In this document: piece after piece, positions 56,502-64,000 of the stretch
Position numbering within the stretch: the stretch's first letter is position 1
Layout of the letters: each line of letters opens with the position of its first letter
Source: Pseudomonas sp. M30-35
Lineage (GTDB): Bacteria; Pseudomonadota; Gammaproteobacteria; Pseudomonadales; Pseudomonadaceae
Length of the DNA: 64,000 bases
Assembly: GCF_002163625.1 (NCBI RefSeq)
Contig: NZ_CP020892.1
Coordinates: forward strand, 3,162,001-3,226,000
Direction of reading: 5' to 3'
The notes under the pieces: model-generated
Told to the model about the DNA's origin: nothing
Database searches by the model: none
Seen by the model: the letters and a program-made list of their open reading frames with translations, nothing else
Translations under genes and position numbers: made by a program

Positions 56502-57800
56502 TCAGCTCGCCCGTTTAGCCGGTTGTTGGTGAAGGCCCGCAAAGACGTCAGCCATGGTGTCCTCACTCGGCTCTTCCTGAGCTTGGAGACCCACTGCGCG
56601 GCTGACCAACTGATGGCTGCGCGGCAACTGCAAATCATCCGGAATCCGCGGCCCATCGGTCACATAAGCAACCGGCAAACGCTGGCTAATCGCCAAGCCC
56701 AAAACTTCACCCATACTCGCAGCTTCATCCAGTTTAGTCAGAATACAACCCATAAGCCCACAGCGCTTGTAGCTATGATAAGCCGATTTGAGTACCTGAC
56801 TTTGACTGGTTGCGGCCATAACCAAATAGTTTTTCGCATTAATCGATCGACTTGCCAAGGCTTCTAGCTGCATACGCAGCGCCGGATCATTGGCAGGCAG
56901 GCCTGCAGTATCAATTAAAACCACACGCTTGCGCATCAACGGCGTGATGACCTGAGTCAGTGACTGGCTTGGATCAACCAAAGTCACAGGCACATTGAGA
57001 ATGCGGCCCAGGGTTTTCAACTGCTCCTGGGCACCAATGCGATAGCTGTCCAAGCTGACCAGCGCAATATTCTGTGCGCCAAACTTGAGTACATAGCGAG
57101 CTGCGAGCTTGGCGATTGTAGTGGTCTTGCCCATACCGGCAGGACCCACCAAGGCGATGACACCGCCATCTTCAAGCGGCTCTTGCTTAGGCACTTGAAT
57201 AGCATGGGCCAAATGCGCCAGCAACATGCGCCATGCTTGACGTGGTTCACCAATATCGTTGACCCGCTCCAGCAGTGGCCGGGCGACATCGGCTGGCAAG
57301 CCCATGCGCTGCAGACGGCGCCACAGATTGGCTTGCTGAGGACGACGGCTTTGCATTTGGCCCCAGGCAATCGAGCTGAGCTGGACTTCAATCAACTCAC
57401 GCAGCCCTGAAAGCTCAGAGCGCATTGCATCGATAGTGCTTTGATCAACCGCTGCAGCCGCTGCTTTGGATGAGGCACGCACGGCGATATCCAGCGGGCT
57501 TTCAACCGGTTCTAACTCGGTAAACAATTGCAGGTCTTTTGCCACCTCAGGCTCAACACGCAAAGTGAGCTCAGCATGGGCCTCAGCAATTTTTGACTGG
57601 GTTTTGCGCAGCTCGGCTTCCAATGCAGGATTTGGCTGGCGTGCCGGGGCCGCTGGAATCTGGTAATCCAACGCAGCAGTCAACTCAACTCCGCCGGCAA
57701 CGCGGCGGTTACCGATGATCGACGCATCAGCGCCCAGCTCTTCACGAACCAGCTTCATGGCTTGACGCATATCGGCAGCAAAAAAGCGTTTAACCTGCAT
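56502..57800 (-). CDS. flhF: Polar flagellar placement GTPase FlhF
   Basis: SRP-type GTPase that recruits the first flagellar components to the pole. 432 residues from ATG 57800 (MQVKRFFAADMRQAMKLV) with GAGGT seven bases upstream; an earlier ATG at 57836 would add unneeded residues. The NG domain has the P-loop GPAGMGKTTTIAKLA, VLIDTAGLP, and TKLDEAASMGEVL. The basic N-terminal domain and Pro/Ala/Glu linker are typical. Confidence 0.96.
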   Translation of the reverse strand: MQVKRFFAADMRQAMKLVREELGADASIIGNRRVAGGVELTAALDYQIPAAPARQPNPALEAELRKTQSKIAEAHAELTLRVEPEVAKDLQLFTELEPVESPLDIAVRASSKAAAAAVDQSTIDAMRSELSGLRELIEVQLSSIAWGQMQSRRPQQANLWRRLQRMGLPADVARPLLERVNDIGEPRQAWRMLLAHLAHAIQVPKQEPLEDGGVIALVGPAGMGKTTTIAKLAARYVLKFGAQNIALVSLDSYRIGAQEQLKTLGRILNVPVTLVDPSQSLTQVITPLMRKRVVLIDTAGLPANDPALRMQLEALASRSINAKNYLVMAATSQSQVLKSAYHSYKRCGLMGCILTKLDEAASMGEVLGLAISQRLPVAYVTDGPRIPDDLQLPRSHQLVSRAVGLQAQEEPSEDTMADVFAGLHQQPAKRAS

Positions 57801-57855
57801 ACCTGTGACCTCGGTTTTGCGGCGGCTGGACAACATCTGTGCGACTCAGCACCGC

Positions 57856-59985
57856 TTAATTCTGACCCACCGTCGCAACGATGGTGACCTGCTTGTTATC
57901 GGGTATTTCCTGGTAAGCCAACACATGGGCGTTGGCTACCGCCATTCGTGCAAACCGCGAGAGCATCGCCCGAACCGGTCCAGCTACCAACAGAATCACT
58001 GGCTTGCCGAGCATTTCCTGGCGTTGCGCTGCATCAATCAAAGAACGTTGCAGCTTCTCTGCCATACCCGGCTCCAGAAGAATGCCTTCTTCCGAACCTT
58101 GACCGGCCTTCTGAACACTATTTAGCAATATCTGTTCCAACCTTGGCTCCAAGGTGATCACAGGCAGCTCGGGCTCTAGTCCCACAATGCTTTGCACGAT
58201 TGCACGGGATAATGAAACTCGCACCGCCGCAACCATCGCGGCGGGATCTTGACTCTTTGGCGCTACGTTGGCGATGGCCTCGGCAATGGTGCGAATATCA
58301 CGCACCGGCACTTGTTCTTGCAGCAGCGCTTGCAACACCTTGAGCAAAGTCGATAGCGACACAAGCCCCGGCACCAACTCTTCAGCCAGCTTTGGTGAGC
58401 TTTTAGCCAATAACTGCATCAGTTGCTGGACCTCTTCATGGCCCAGCAGCTCATGAGCATGCTTGTGCAAGACCTGATTGAGGTGGGTGGCAACCACGGT
58501 GCTGGCATCGACCACGGTATAACCCAGCGACTGCGCCTGGTCACGCTGATTAACGTCGATCCACACGGCCTCAAGGCCAAACGCCGGATCTTTGGCGGCA
58601 ATCCCATTAAGGGTGCCAAATACTTGCCCAGGATTAATCGCCAGCTCGCGATCCGGGTAAACCTCGGCTTCAGCCACGCTAACGCCCATCAAGGTCAGGC
58701 GATATGCATTTGGCTGTAGGTCAAGGTTGTCGCGGATATGCACCGAAGGCATCAGGAATCCCATCTCCTGCGACAGCTTTTTGCGTACACCCTTGATCCG
58801 CGCAAGCAACTGGCCGCCCTGGTTGCGATCAACCAGCGGTATCAGCCGGTAACCAACCTCCAGCCCAACCATATCGACAGGCATCACATCATCCCAGCCC
58901 AGCTCTTTAACGTCTTGAGCACGCTGCGCAGGCAACAGCTCTTGTTGGCGCTGAACCTCTTTAACTTCTTCCTCGTTGACTTTGCGCTGCTTGTTGGCGA
59001 TCCAGTACGCAGCACCGGCAGCCACCAGACCCAGGCTGATAAAGGAGAAGTGCGGCATGCCCGGCACCAGCCCCATCGTGATCATAATCGCGGCGGCCAC
59101 CGCCAACGCACGCGGCGAGGCGAACATCTGGCGATTAACCTGCGCGCCCATGTCTTCCGAACTGGAAACTCGAGTGACCATGATTGCCGCCGCAGTCGAC
59201 AGCAACAGCGACGGAATCTGCGCAACCAGACCGTCACCAATGGTCAGCAGCGTGTAGACCTTGCCAGAATCAGCGAAGCTTAAGTTGTGCTGGAAAATAC
59301 CGATGGCGATACCGCCAATCAGGTTGATGAAGAGAATCAGCAGACCGGCAATCGCATCACCGCGAACGAATTTGCTGGCACCGTCCATCGAGCCGTAAAA
59401 ATCCGCTTCCTGAGACACTTCAGAACGACGTTTTTTTGCCTCAGCCTGCTCAATCAGCCCTGCATTGAGATCAGCATCGATCGCCATTTGCTTGCCGGGC
59501 ATGGCGTCGAGGGTAAAACGCGCACTTACTTCCGAGATACGCCCAGCACCCTTGGTAACCACCACGAAGTTGATGATCATCAGGATCGCGAACACCACGA
59601 TACCCACAACGTAGTTGCCGCCGATCACCACTTCACCGAAGGCTTGAATCACCTGCCCCGCTGCGGCATGCCCGTCATGACCGTGGAGCAGCACGACTCG
59701 CGTGGAGGCGACGTTAAGCGCAAGCCGCAGCAAGGTTGCCGCGAGCAGGATGGTTGGGAATACCGCGAAATCGAGCGGACGCAAGGCATAGATACTGACC
59801 AGCAGCACCACAATTGCCAAGGCGATGCTGAAGGTGAACAGCACGTCGAGCAGAAACGGCGGAATTGGCAGCATGACCATGCCAAGCATGACCAACAGCA
59901 ATAACGGGATGCCCAGGTTGCCCTGGCGTAAGCCCGAAAGATTACTGCGCACGTTACCAATAATCTGTGAGTGATCTACCGCCAC
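57856..59985 (-). CDS. flhA: Flagellar export gate protein FlhA
   Basis: 709 residues: eight membrane helices (about 20-330) with the conserved FHIPEP region (VVTKGAGRISEVSARFTLDA, MPGKQMAIDADLNAG), then a large cytoplasmic domain forming the nonameric ring that binds chaperone-substrate complexes. It starts from a GTG at 59985 with GGGGT upstream. A sigma-54-type promoter lies 58-72 bases upstream, so flhA may begin its own transcript. Confidence 0.97.
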   Translation of the reverse strand: MAVDHSQIIGNVRSNLSGLRQGNLGIPLLLLVMLGMVMLPIPPFLLDVLFTFSIALAIVVLLVSIYALRPLDFAVFPTILLAATLLRLALNVASTRVVLLHGHDGHAAAGQVIQAFGEVVIGGNYVVGIVVFAILMIINFVVVTKGAGRISEVSARFTLDAMPGKQMAIDADLNAGLIEQAEAKKRRSEVSQEADFYGSMDGASKFVRGDAIAGLLILFINLIGGIAIGIFQHNLSFADSGKVYTLLTIGDGLVAQIPSLLLSTAAAIMVTRVSSSEDMGAQVNRQMFASPRALAVAAAIMITMGLVPGMPHFSFISLGLVAAGAAYWIANKQRKVNEEEVKEVQRQQELLPAQRAQDVKELGWDDVMPVDMVGLEVGYRLIPLVDRNQGGQLLARIKGVRKKLSQEMGFLMPSVHIRDNLDLQPNAYRLTLMGVSVAEAEVYPDRELAINPGQVFGTLNGIAAKDPAFGLEAVWIDVNQRDQAQSLGYTVVDASTVVATHLNQVLHKHAHELLGHEEVQQLMQLLAKSSPKLAEELVPGLVSLSTLLKVLQALLQEQVPVRDIRTIAEAIANVAPKSQDPAAMVAAVRVSLSRAIVQSIVGLEPELPVITLEPRLEQILLNSVQKAGQGSEEGILLEPGMAEKLQRSLIDAAQRQEMLGKPVILLVAGPVRAMLSRFARMAVANAHVLAYQEIPDNKQVTIVATVGQN

Positions 59986-60042
59986 ATCGTTACCCCAGCT
60001 GGTTCAATCTTTTGACGCAAAGGCGTCTTTAGCTGGGGTTTT

Positions 60043-60057
60043 GCAAGATCCCGTCCA
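60043..60057 (-). promoter_or_regulatory. Candidate RpoN (sigma-54) promoter for flhA
   Basis: On the minus strand TGGACGGGATCTTGC has the invariant GG and GC separated by 10 bases and the TTGC of the -12 element (consensus TGGCACG-n4-TTGC). It sits about 58 bases upstream of the flhA GTG in the 150-bp flhB-flhA gap. In P. aeruginosa flhA belongs to the RpoN/FleQ-controlled flagellar genes, which supports the call. Confidence 0.72.
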
Positions 60058-60135
60058 ACTTTGCCCTGCAACTGAAAATTCATTCAACTTGACTGGTTGA
60101 GCCGCTCAAAAGCGCAAAATAAACAGGTGTGTCAA

Positions 60136-61272
60136 TCAGTCGTCACGGCGCAAATCAGGAGGAATCGGTAGATCCTTGAGCGTATCTGGACGCTTGGCCT
60201 TACCCGCCTGGTACTGGCGCAACTGGTAGACATAAGCCAGCACCTGAGCCACTGCCAAGTACAAACCTGCCGGGATTTCCTGGTCGATATCGGTCGAATA
60301 GAACACCGCCCGCGCCAGCGCCGGAGACTCCAGAAGCATGACGTCATGTTCTTTAGCGATCTCGCGAATTTTCAGCGCGGTAAAATCGCCGCCCTTGGCC
60401 AGCATCACCGGGGCATTGCCCTTGGTCGGGTCGTACTTTAACGCCACCGCAAAATGCGTCGGGTTGGTGATCACCACGTCAGCCTGCGGCACGGCCTGCA
60501 TCATCCGGCGCTCGGTCATCTCACGCTGCAACTGACGAATACGCTGTTTGACCTCAGGCTTGCCCTCGCTGTCCTTGTACTCGTCGCGCACTTCTTGCTT
60601 GGTCATCTTCAGCTTTTGCTTGTTGTCCCAGATCTGGAACGGCACATCCACAGCGGCAATCACAATCAAGCCACAGGCAATCCACAACGCGCTCCAGCCC
60701 ACCACTTGCGCGGCATGCATGATGGCGTTTTCCAGCGGCTCATGGGAGATGGCCAACAGCGCATCGAGGTCTGATGCCAGCACCGCGAGAGCAACAATCA
60801 AGATCACTGAAAATTTGCCCAGCGCCTTGACCAGCTCGACCAGAGCCTTGGTCGAGAACATCCGCTTAAGCCCCGCCCCCGGGTTCATCCGACTGAATTT
60901 AGGCGCCATCGCCTGCGCCGAAAACAACCAGCCACCCAAGGCAATCGGCCCCACAATCGAGGCAATCAACAAGGTTATAAACAAAGGAATCAGCGCCTCG
61001 ACCGCGACCTGCCCCGCCGCCATCAGCCAGATGCCCATATTGCGCTCATCGAGAATCACTTCGCGGGGCAATGAGAAACTGCCGCGCATGACATTGAGCA
61101 TGGCATTCCCCAGAGCGCCACCGCTGGCCAGCAAGCCGCCCGTACCGGCCAGCATGATTGCCAAGGTGTTGAGTTCACGCGAGCGTGCTATCTGTCCCTT
61201 GTCACGGGACTCACGCAGGCGTTTCTCCGTGGGTTCCTCGCTTTTTTCAGCGCCACTTTCGGATTCAGCCAT
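60136..61272 (-). CDS. flhB: Flagellar export switch protein FlhB
   Basis: 378 residues: four membrane helices (about 34-212) and a cytoplasmic domain with the self-cleavage motif NPTH (N270-H273, in VVITNPTHFAVALKYDP). Cleavage switches export from rod/hook to filament substrates. It follows fliR after 9 bases. The window also encodes a separate FlhB-like C-terminal fragment at 44752. Confidence 0.97.
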   Translation of the reverse strand: MAESESGAEKSEEPTEKRLRESRDKGQIARSRELNTLAIMLAGTGGLLASGGALGNAMLNVMRGSFSLPREVILDERNMGIWLMAAGQVAVEALIPLFITLLIASIVGPIALGGWLFSAQAMAPKFSRMNPGAGLKRMFSTKALVELVKALGKFSVILIVALAVLASDLDALLAISHEPLENAIMHAAQVVGWSALWIACGLIVIAAVDVPFQIWDNKQKLKMTKQEVRDEYKDSEGKPEVKQRIRQLQREMTERRMMQAVPQADVVITNPTHFAVALKYDPTKGNAPVMLAKGGDFTALKIREIAKEHDVMLLESPALARAVFYSTDIDQEIPAGLYLAVAQVLAYVYQLRQYQAGKAKRPDTLKDLPIPPDLRRDD

Positions 61273-61281
61273 TGATCGACC

Positions 61282-62058
61282 TCACCTCGCCTGTGCCAAT
61301 TCGCGAAGAAACAATAACGCTTCACGGGCGAAGACTTGATACTGCACCAGAATATCGGCCAGACCGATCCAGATAATCACTAAACCCAGCACCACTGTCA
61401 GCGGGAAACCGATAGTAAAGATATTGAACTGCGGTGACGCCCGGGTCATTACACCGAAGGCCAGGTTAATCACCAGCAAGGCGGTAATCGCCGGCAAGAC
61501 CAGAATCAGTGCCGCGCCAAATACCCAGCCGAGCTTGGTCGCGATATCCCAATACTGATTAGTCAAGAATCCGCCGCCGACCGGCAAGGTGACAAAGCTT
61601 TCCGCCAGCACCTCAAATACCACTAGGTGTCCGTTCATTGCCAGAAATAGTAGCGTCACCAACATGGTAAAAAACTGGCCAATTACCGGCACTGAAATAC
61701 CGTTGGTAGGGTCAACCATCGAGGCAAAGCCCAAGCCCATTTGCATCGAAACAATTTGCCCGGCAATCACGAATGCGTGGAAAAAAAGCTGCAAGGCAAA
61801 CCCGAGCATTACGCCGATAAGGATTTCCTGAGCAATCAGGATCAAGGTTTGCAGGCTAAGCGCATCAACCTGCGGCATCGTCGGCAAGGTCGGCAACAAC
61901 ACCAGACAAATCGCCAGCGACAGGTACAAACGCACCCGCATCGGAACCAACTGAGTGCCGATAACGGGCATGGTCATCAGTAACGCGGCGATGCGAAACA
62001 GCGGCAGCAGATAACTGCCAACCCAACCACCAATCTGCGTATCGGTCAGCTCAAGCAT
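61282..62058 (-). CDS. fliR: Flagellar biosynthetic protein FliR
   Basis: 258 residues, six to seven hydrophobic helices; part of the FliPQR export-gate core. Characteristic segments include SYLLPLFRIAALLMTMPVIG and GQIVSMQMGLGFASMVDPTN. It starts 2 bases after the fliQ stop. Confidence 0.96.
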   Translation of the reverse strand: MLELTDTQIGGWVGSYLLPLFRIAALLMTMPVIGTQLVPMRVRLYLSLAICLVLLPTLPTMPQVDALSLQTLILIAQEILIGVMLGFALQLFFHAFVIAGQIVSMQMGLGFASMVDPTNGISVPVIGQFFTMLVTLLFLAMNGHLVVFEVLAESFVTLPVGGGFLTNQYWDIATKLGWVFGAALILVLPAITALLVINLAFGVMTRASPQFNIFTIGFPLTVVLGLVIIWIGLADILVQYQVFAREALLFLRELAQAR

Positions 62059-62060
62059 GG

Positions 62061-62330
62061 TCAGCCAATGAGCGAGGGAATGTTCATGATCAAGGTACGC
62101 GAATAGTCCATCAACTCACGCACCAGCCAGGGGCCAGTGAAAATCAGCGTGAGGAAAATAACCATCAAGCGCGGTAAAAAGCTCAGGGTTTGTTCGTTGA
62201 TCTGGGTGGCGGCCTGGAACATCGCAACCAGCAAACCGACGAGCAAACTCGGCACAACAATAGTTGCGACAATCATTGAGGTCAGCCACAACGCTTCACG
62301 AAACAGGTCGACTGCCACCTCTGGAGTCAT
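62061..62330 (-). CDS. fliQ: Flagellar biosynthetic protein FliQ
   Basis: 89 residues with two long hydrophobic helices (about 13-43 and 50-75), opening with MTPEVAVDLFREALWLT. Four copies wrap the FliPR core of the export gate. It is separated by 2 bases from both fliP and fliR. Confidence 0.96.
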   Translation of the reverse strand: MTPEVAVDLFREALWLTSMIVATIVVPSLLVGLLVAMFQAATQINEQTLSFLPRLMVIFLTLIFTGPWLVRELMDYSRTLIMNIPSLIG

Positions 62331-62332
62331 GG

Positions 62333-63091
62333 CTATATTCCTCCGAAACTGGCGGCAAGCGTGCCCATGATCAACGCCCAGCCATCAATCAACACAAACA
62401 GCATGATCTTGAACGGCAGCGAGATAATCAGCGGCGAGAGCATCATCATACCCATCGCCATCAGGATGCTCGATACAACCAAGTCGATAATCAAGAACGG
62501 GATAAAGATCATAAAACCGATCTGAAATGCAGTTTTCAATTCAGACGTTACAAACGCTGGCACGAGGATGGTCAACGGTGCTTCATCCGGGCTGGCAATG
62601 TCAGTGCGCTTGGACAGGCGCATAAATAAATCAAGATCACTTTCGCGAGTTTGCGCGAGCATGAAATTCTTGATTGGCCCTTCGGCTTTGAGAATCGCCT
62701 CCTGCGCCGGTAACTGTTCATTCAGATAGGGCTGCAGCGCGTCCTTGTTAATCTGCTCAAACACCGGCGCCATAATGAACATAGTCAAAAATAGCGCCAG
62801 CCCGACCAGTATTTGGTTCGATGGCGTCTGCTGCAAGCCAAGCGCCTGACGCAAAATCGAAAAGACGATGATGATCCGGGTAAAGCTGGTCATCAACATC
62901 AGGAACGCTGGGATAAAACTCAGCGCGGTCATGATCAGCAGAATCTGCAGACTGACCGAATACTCCTGCTGCCCCTCAGCATTGGTGCTTAGGGTGATCG
63001 CCGAAATAGACAACGGATCATCCGCGCCCAGCGCCATTGGCGCCACTAGCATGAACAACGAAAGCAACAACAGGCGCATCGCGTTCATCAA
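62333..63091 (-). CDS. fliP: Flagellar biosynthetic protein FliP
   Basis: 252 residues with a cleavable signal peptide (1-22, ending M-A-L-G-A) and four membrane helices. Family motifs: [38 protein letters not shown], and [20 protein letters not shown] with MMLSP. It overlaps fliO by 4 bases. Confidence 0.97.
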   Translation of the reverse strand: MMNAMRLLLLSLFMLVAPMALGADDPLSISAITLSTNAEGQQEYSVSLQILLIMTALSFIPAFLMLMTSFTRIIIVFSILRQALGLQQTPSNQILVGLALFLTMFIMAPVFEQINKDALQPYLNEQLPAQEAILKAEGPIKNFMLAQTRESDLDLFMRLSKRTDIASPDEAPLTILVPAFVTSELKTAFQIGFMIFIPFLIIDLVVSSILMAMGMMMLSPLIISLPFKIMLFVLIDGWALIMGTLAASFGGI

Positions 63092-63516
63092 GTCTTGTCC
63101 TTATGGTCTTTCCCCAACAGCTCCATCAGGCGCTGGGAAAACTCGGTCGGCGCAGGCTTGCTCTCGCTACTGTCCACCGGATCTTTAAGCACATGCAAAG
63201 GGGTAATCCGCCCCGGTGTCAGGCCCAACAGCACCTGCTCATTACCGACTTGCACCAACAGCAGACGGTCACGCGTGCTCAGCGCCTGACTGGAGATAAT
63301 CTTGATTGCCTGTCCACCGCGCGGGGTAATCTGCTGCACTCGGCGCATCAGCCAAGCCAGCAAAAAGATCAACCCGATAACCAGTAGCAAACCCAACAGC
63401 AGCTGGGTCAATTGCCCGGCGATGTCGCTGCCGGCCATCGGCGTGACCGCCTTGGCAGCAGGTTCAGCGGCCAGCGCAGTTAACGGCAAAGCGAGCAGCA
63501 GACCGAGGCTTTTCAT
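63088..63516 (-). CDS. fliO: Flagellar assembly protein FliO
   Basis: 142 residues: signal or N-terminal hydrophobic segment (1-17), one membrane helix (about 38-59), then a small cytoplasmic beta domain ([33 protein letters not shown]). FliO assists FliP assembly. It begins 1 base after the fliN stop. Confidence 0.94.
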   Translation of the reverse strand: MKSLGLLLALPLTALAAEPAAKAVTPMAGSDIAGQLTQLLLGLLLVIGLIFLLAWLMRRVQQITPRGGQAIKIISSQALSTRDRLLLVQVGNEQVLLGLTPGRITPLHVLKDPVDSSESKPAPTEFSQRLMELLGKDHKDKT

Positions 63517-63517
63517 G

Positions 63518-63997
63518 TCAGCGCAGCTTCTTGATTCGTTCGCTCGGGCTGATCACGTCAGTGAGACGGATACCGAACTTCTCGTTAACCACGACCACTT
63601 CACCGTGGGCGATAAGTGTGCCATTAACCAGCACATCCAACGGCTCTCCAGCCAGACGATCAAGCTCAATAACTGACCCCTGATTGAGCTGCAACAGATT
63701 GCGGATAGTAATGTCGGTATTACCCACTTCCATCGAAATCGACACCGGGATATCCAGAATTACATCGAGATTCGGCCCCTCAAGACTGACCGGCAAGTTG
63801 TTTTTCGGCACCCCACCAAACTCTTCCATCTCGGCAAGTGAGGCTGCTGGCGTTGAACTGCCGCCCGCATCACCCACGCCCGCGAGCATCGCATCGATGT
63901 CATCCTGATCAGCATCGCCCGACTCGGACAGCGCTGCGGCCCACTCGTCGGCTAATGCCTGCTCTTCGGGTGAAGTCGCTTCATTTTCATCTGCCAT
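63518..63997 (-). CDS. fliN: Flagellar motor switch protein FliN
   Basis: 159 residues: an acidic N-terminal extension (about 1-75, rich in Glu/Asp/Ala) and the C-terminal SpoA domain (LDVILDIPVSISMEVGNTDI, then GSVIELDRLAGEPLDVLVNG and GEVVVVNEKFGIRLTDVIS). It forms the C-ring base with FliM. It is complete: the ATG lies 3 bases from the right edge, so fliM would be expected just outside the window. Confidence 0.97.
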   Translation of the reverse strand: MADENEATSPEEQALADEWAAALSESGDADQDDIDAMLAGVGDAGGSSTPAASLAEMEEFGGVPKNNLPVSLEGPNLDVILDIPVSISMEVGNTDITIRNLLQLNQGSVIELDRLAGEPLDVLVNGTLIAHGEVVVVNEKFGIRLTDVISPSERIKKLR

Positions 63998-64000
63998 GAT

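Noticed and set aside
60014..60027. Terminator GACGC-AAAG-GCGTC-TTT in the flhA leader
   Set aside because: The T-run is on the plus strand, where no gene ends, and the stem is only five bases; it is probably chance.

Overview
The window reads as ordinary core chromosome of a Pseudomonas species, moderately GC-rich. The evidence is the set and order of genes: fimV-truA-trpF, asd next to an asd paralogue, the leuCDB cluster with a methyltransferase between leuD and leuB, gltX behind a Glu/Ala tRNA cluster, a complete ccmABCDEFGHI cluster, and a polar-flagellum/chemotaxis cluster (fliNOPQR-flhBAF-fleN-fliA-cheYZAB-motCD-parCP-cheW). I see no insertion sequence, prophage, CRISPR array or defence island.

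Layout. 1-11 kb, minus strand: trpF (cut by the left edge), truA, the polar hub protein FimV, a catalytically dead Asd paralogue, asd, leuB, a methyltransferase, leuD and leuC. 11-19 kb: a divergent LysR regulator, a 1223-residue PAS/GGDEF/EAL protein, a short-chain dehydrogenase, dusC, a small secreted protein and a thioesterase. 19-26 kb: tRNA Glu-Ala-Glu-Ala behind a strong sigma-70 promoter, gltX, a LysR regulator divergent from an EmrAB-type pump, and an EamA permease. 26-30 kb: uvrB, an aromatic aminotransferase, tRNA Asn-Pro-Lys. 30-36 kb: an HhH (ComEA-like) protein, a membrane GH17 glycosidase, a small membrane protein, a GNAT acetyltransferase, a secreted serine hydrolase overlapping mlaA, and a lipoprotein. 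36-43 kb, minus strand: the nine-gene cytochrome c maturation cluster. 43-45 kb: a FliK-like protein and an FlhB C-terminal-domain paralogue (FlhX type), converging on a frameshifted rhodanese. 45.6-64 kb, minus strand: chemotaxis, stator, flagellar regulation and flagellar export genes.

How it works together. FliN to FlhA build the C-ring and export gate. FlhF and FleN set number and place of the polar flagellum, and FliA drives late genes. CheYZAB/CheW signal to the motor. ParC/ParP place the chemosensory array, and CheA carries four copies of the short acidic motif expected to dock it. FimV, at the other end of the window, belongs to the family (FimV/HubP) that serves as the polar landmark for such systems.

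The least routine material is small: three composite intergenic elements made of a bulged palindrome plus a second hairpin whose arms differ by compensatory changes; a separate 19-bp palindrome beside uvrB; 15-bp tandem repeats inside cheA and fimV; the repeated motif in CheA; the frameshifted rhodanese; and the Asd paralogue that has lost both catalytic residues. I did not find a convincing new multi-gene system.
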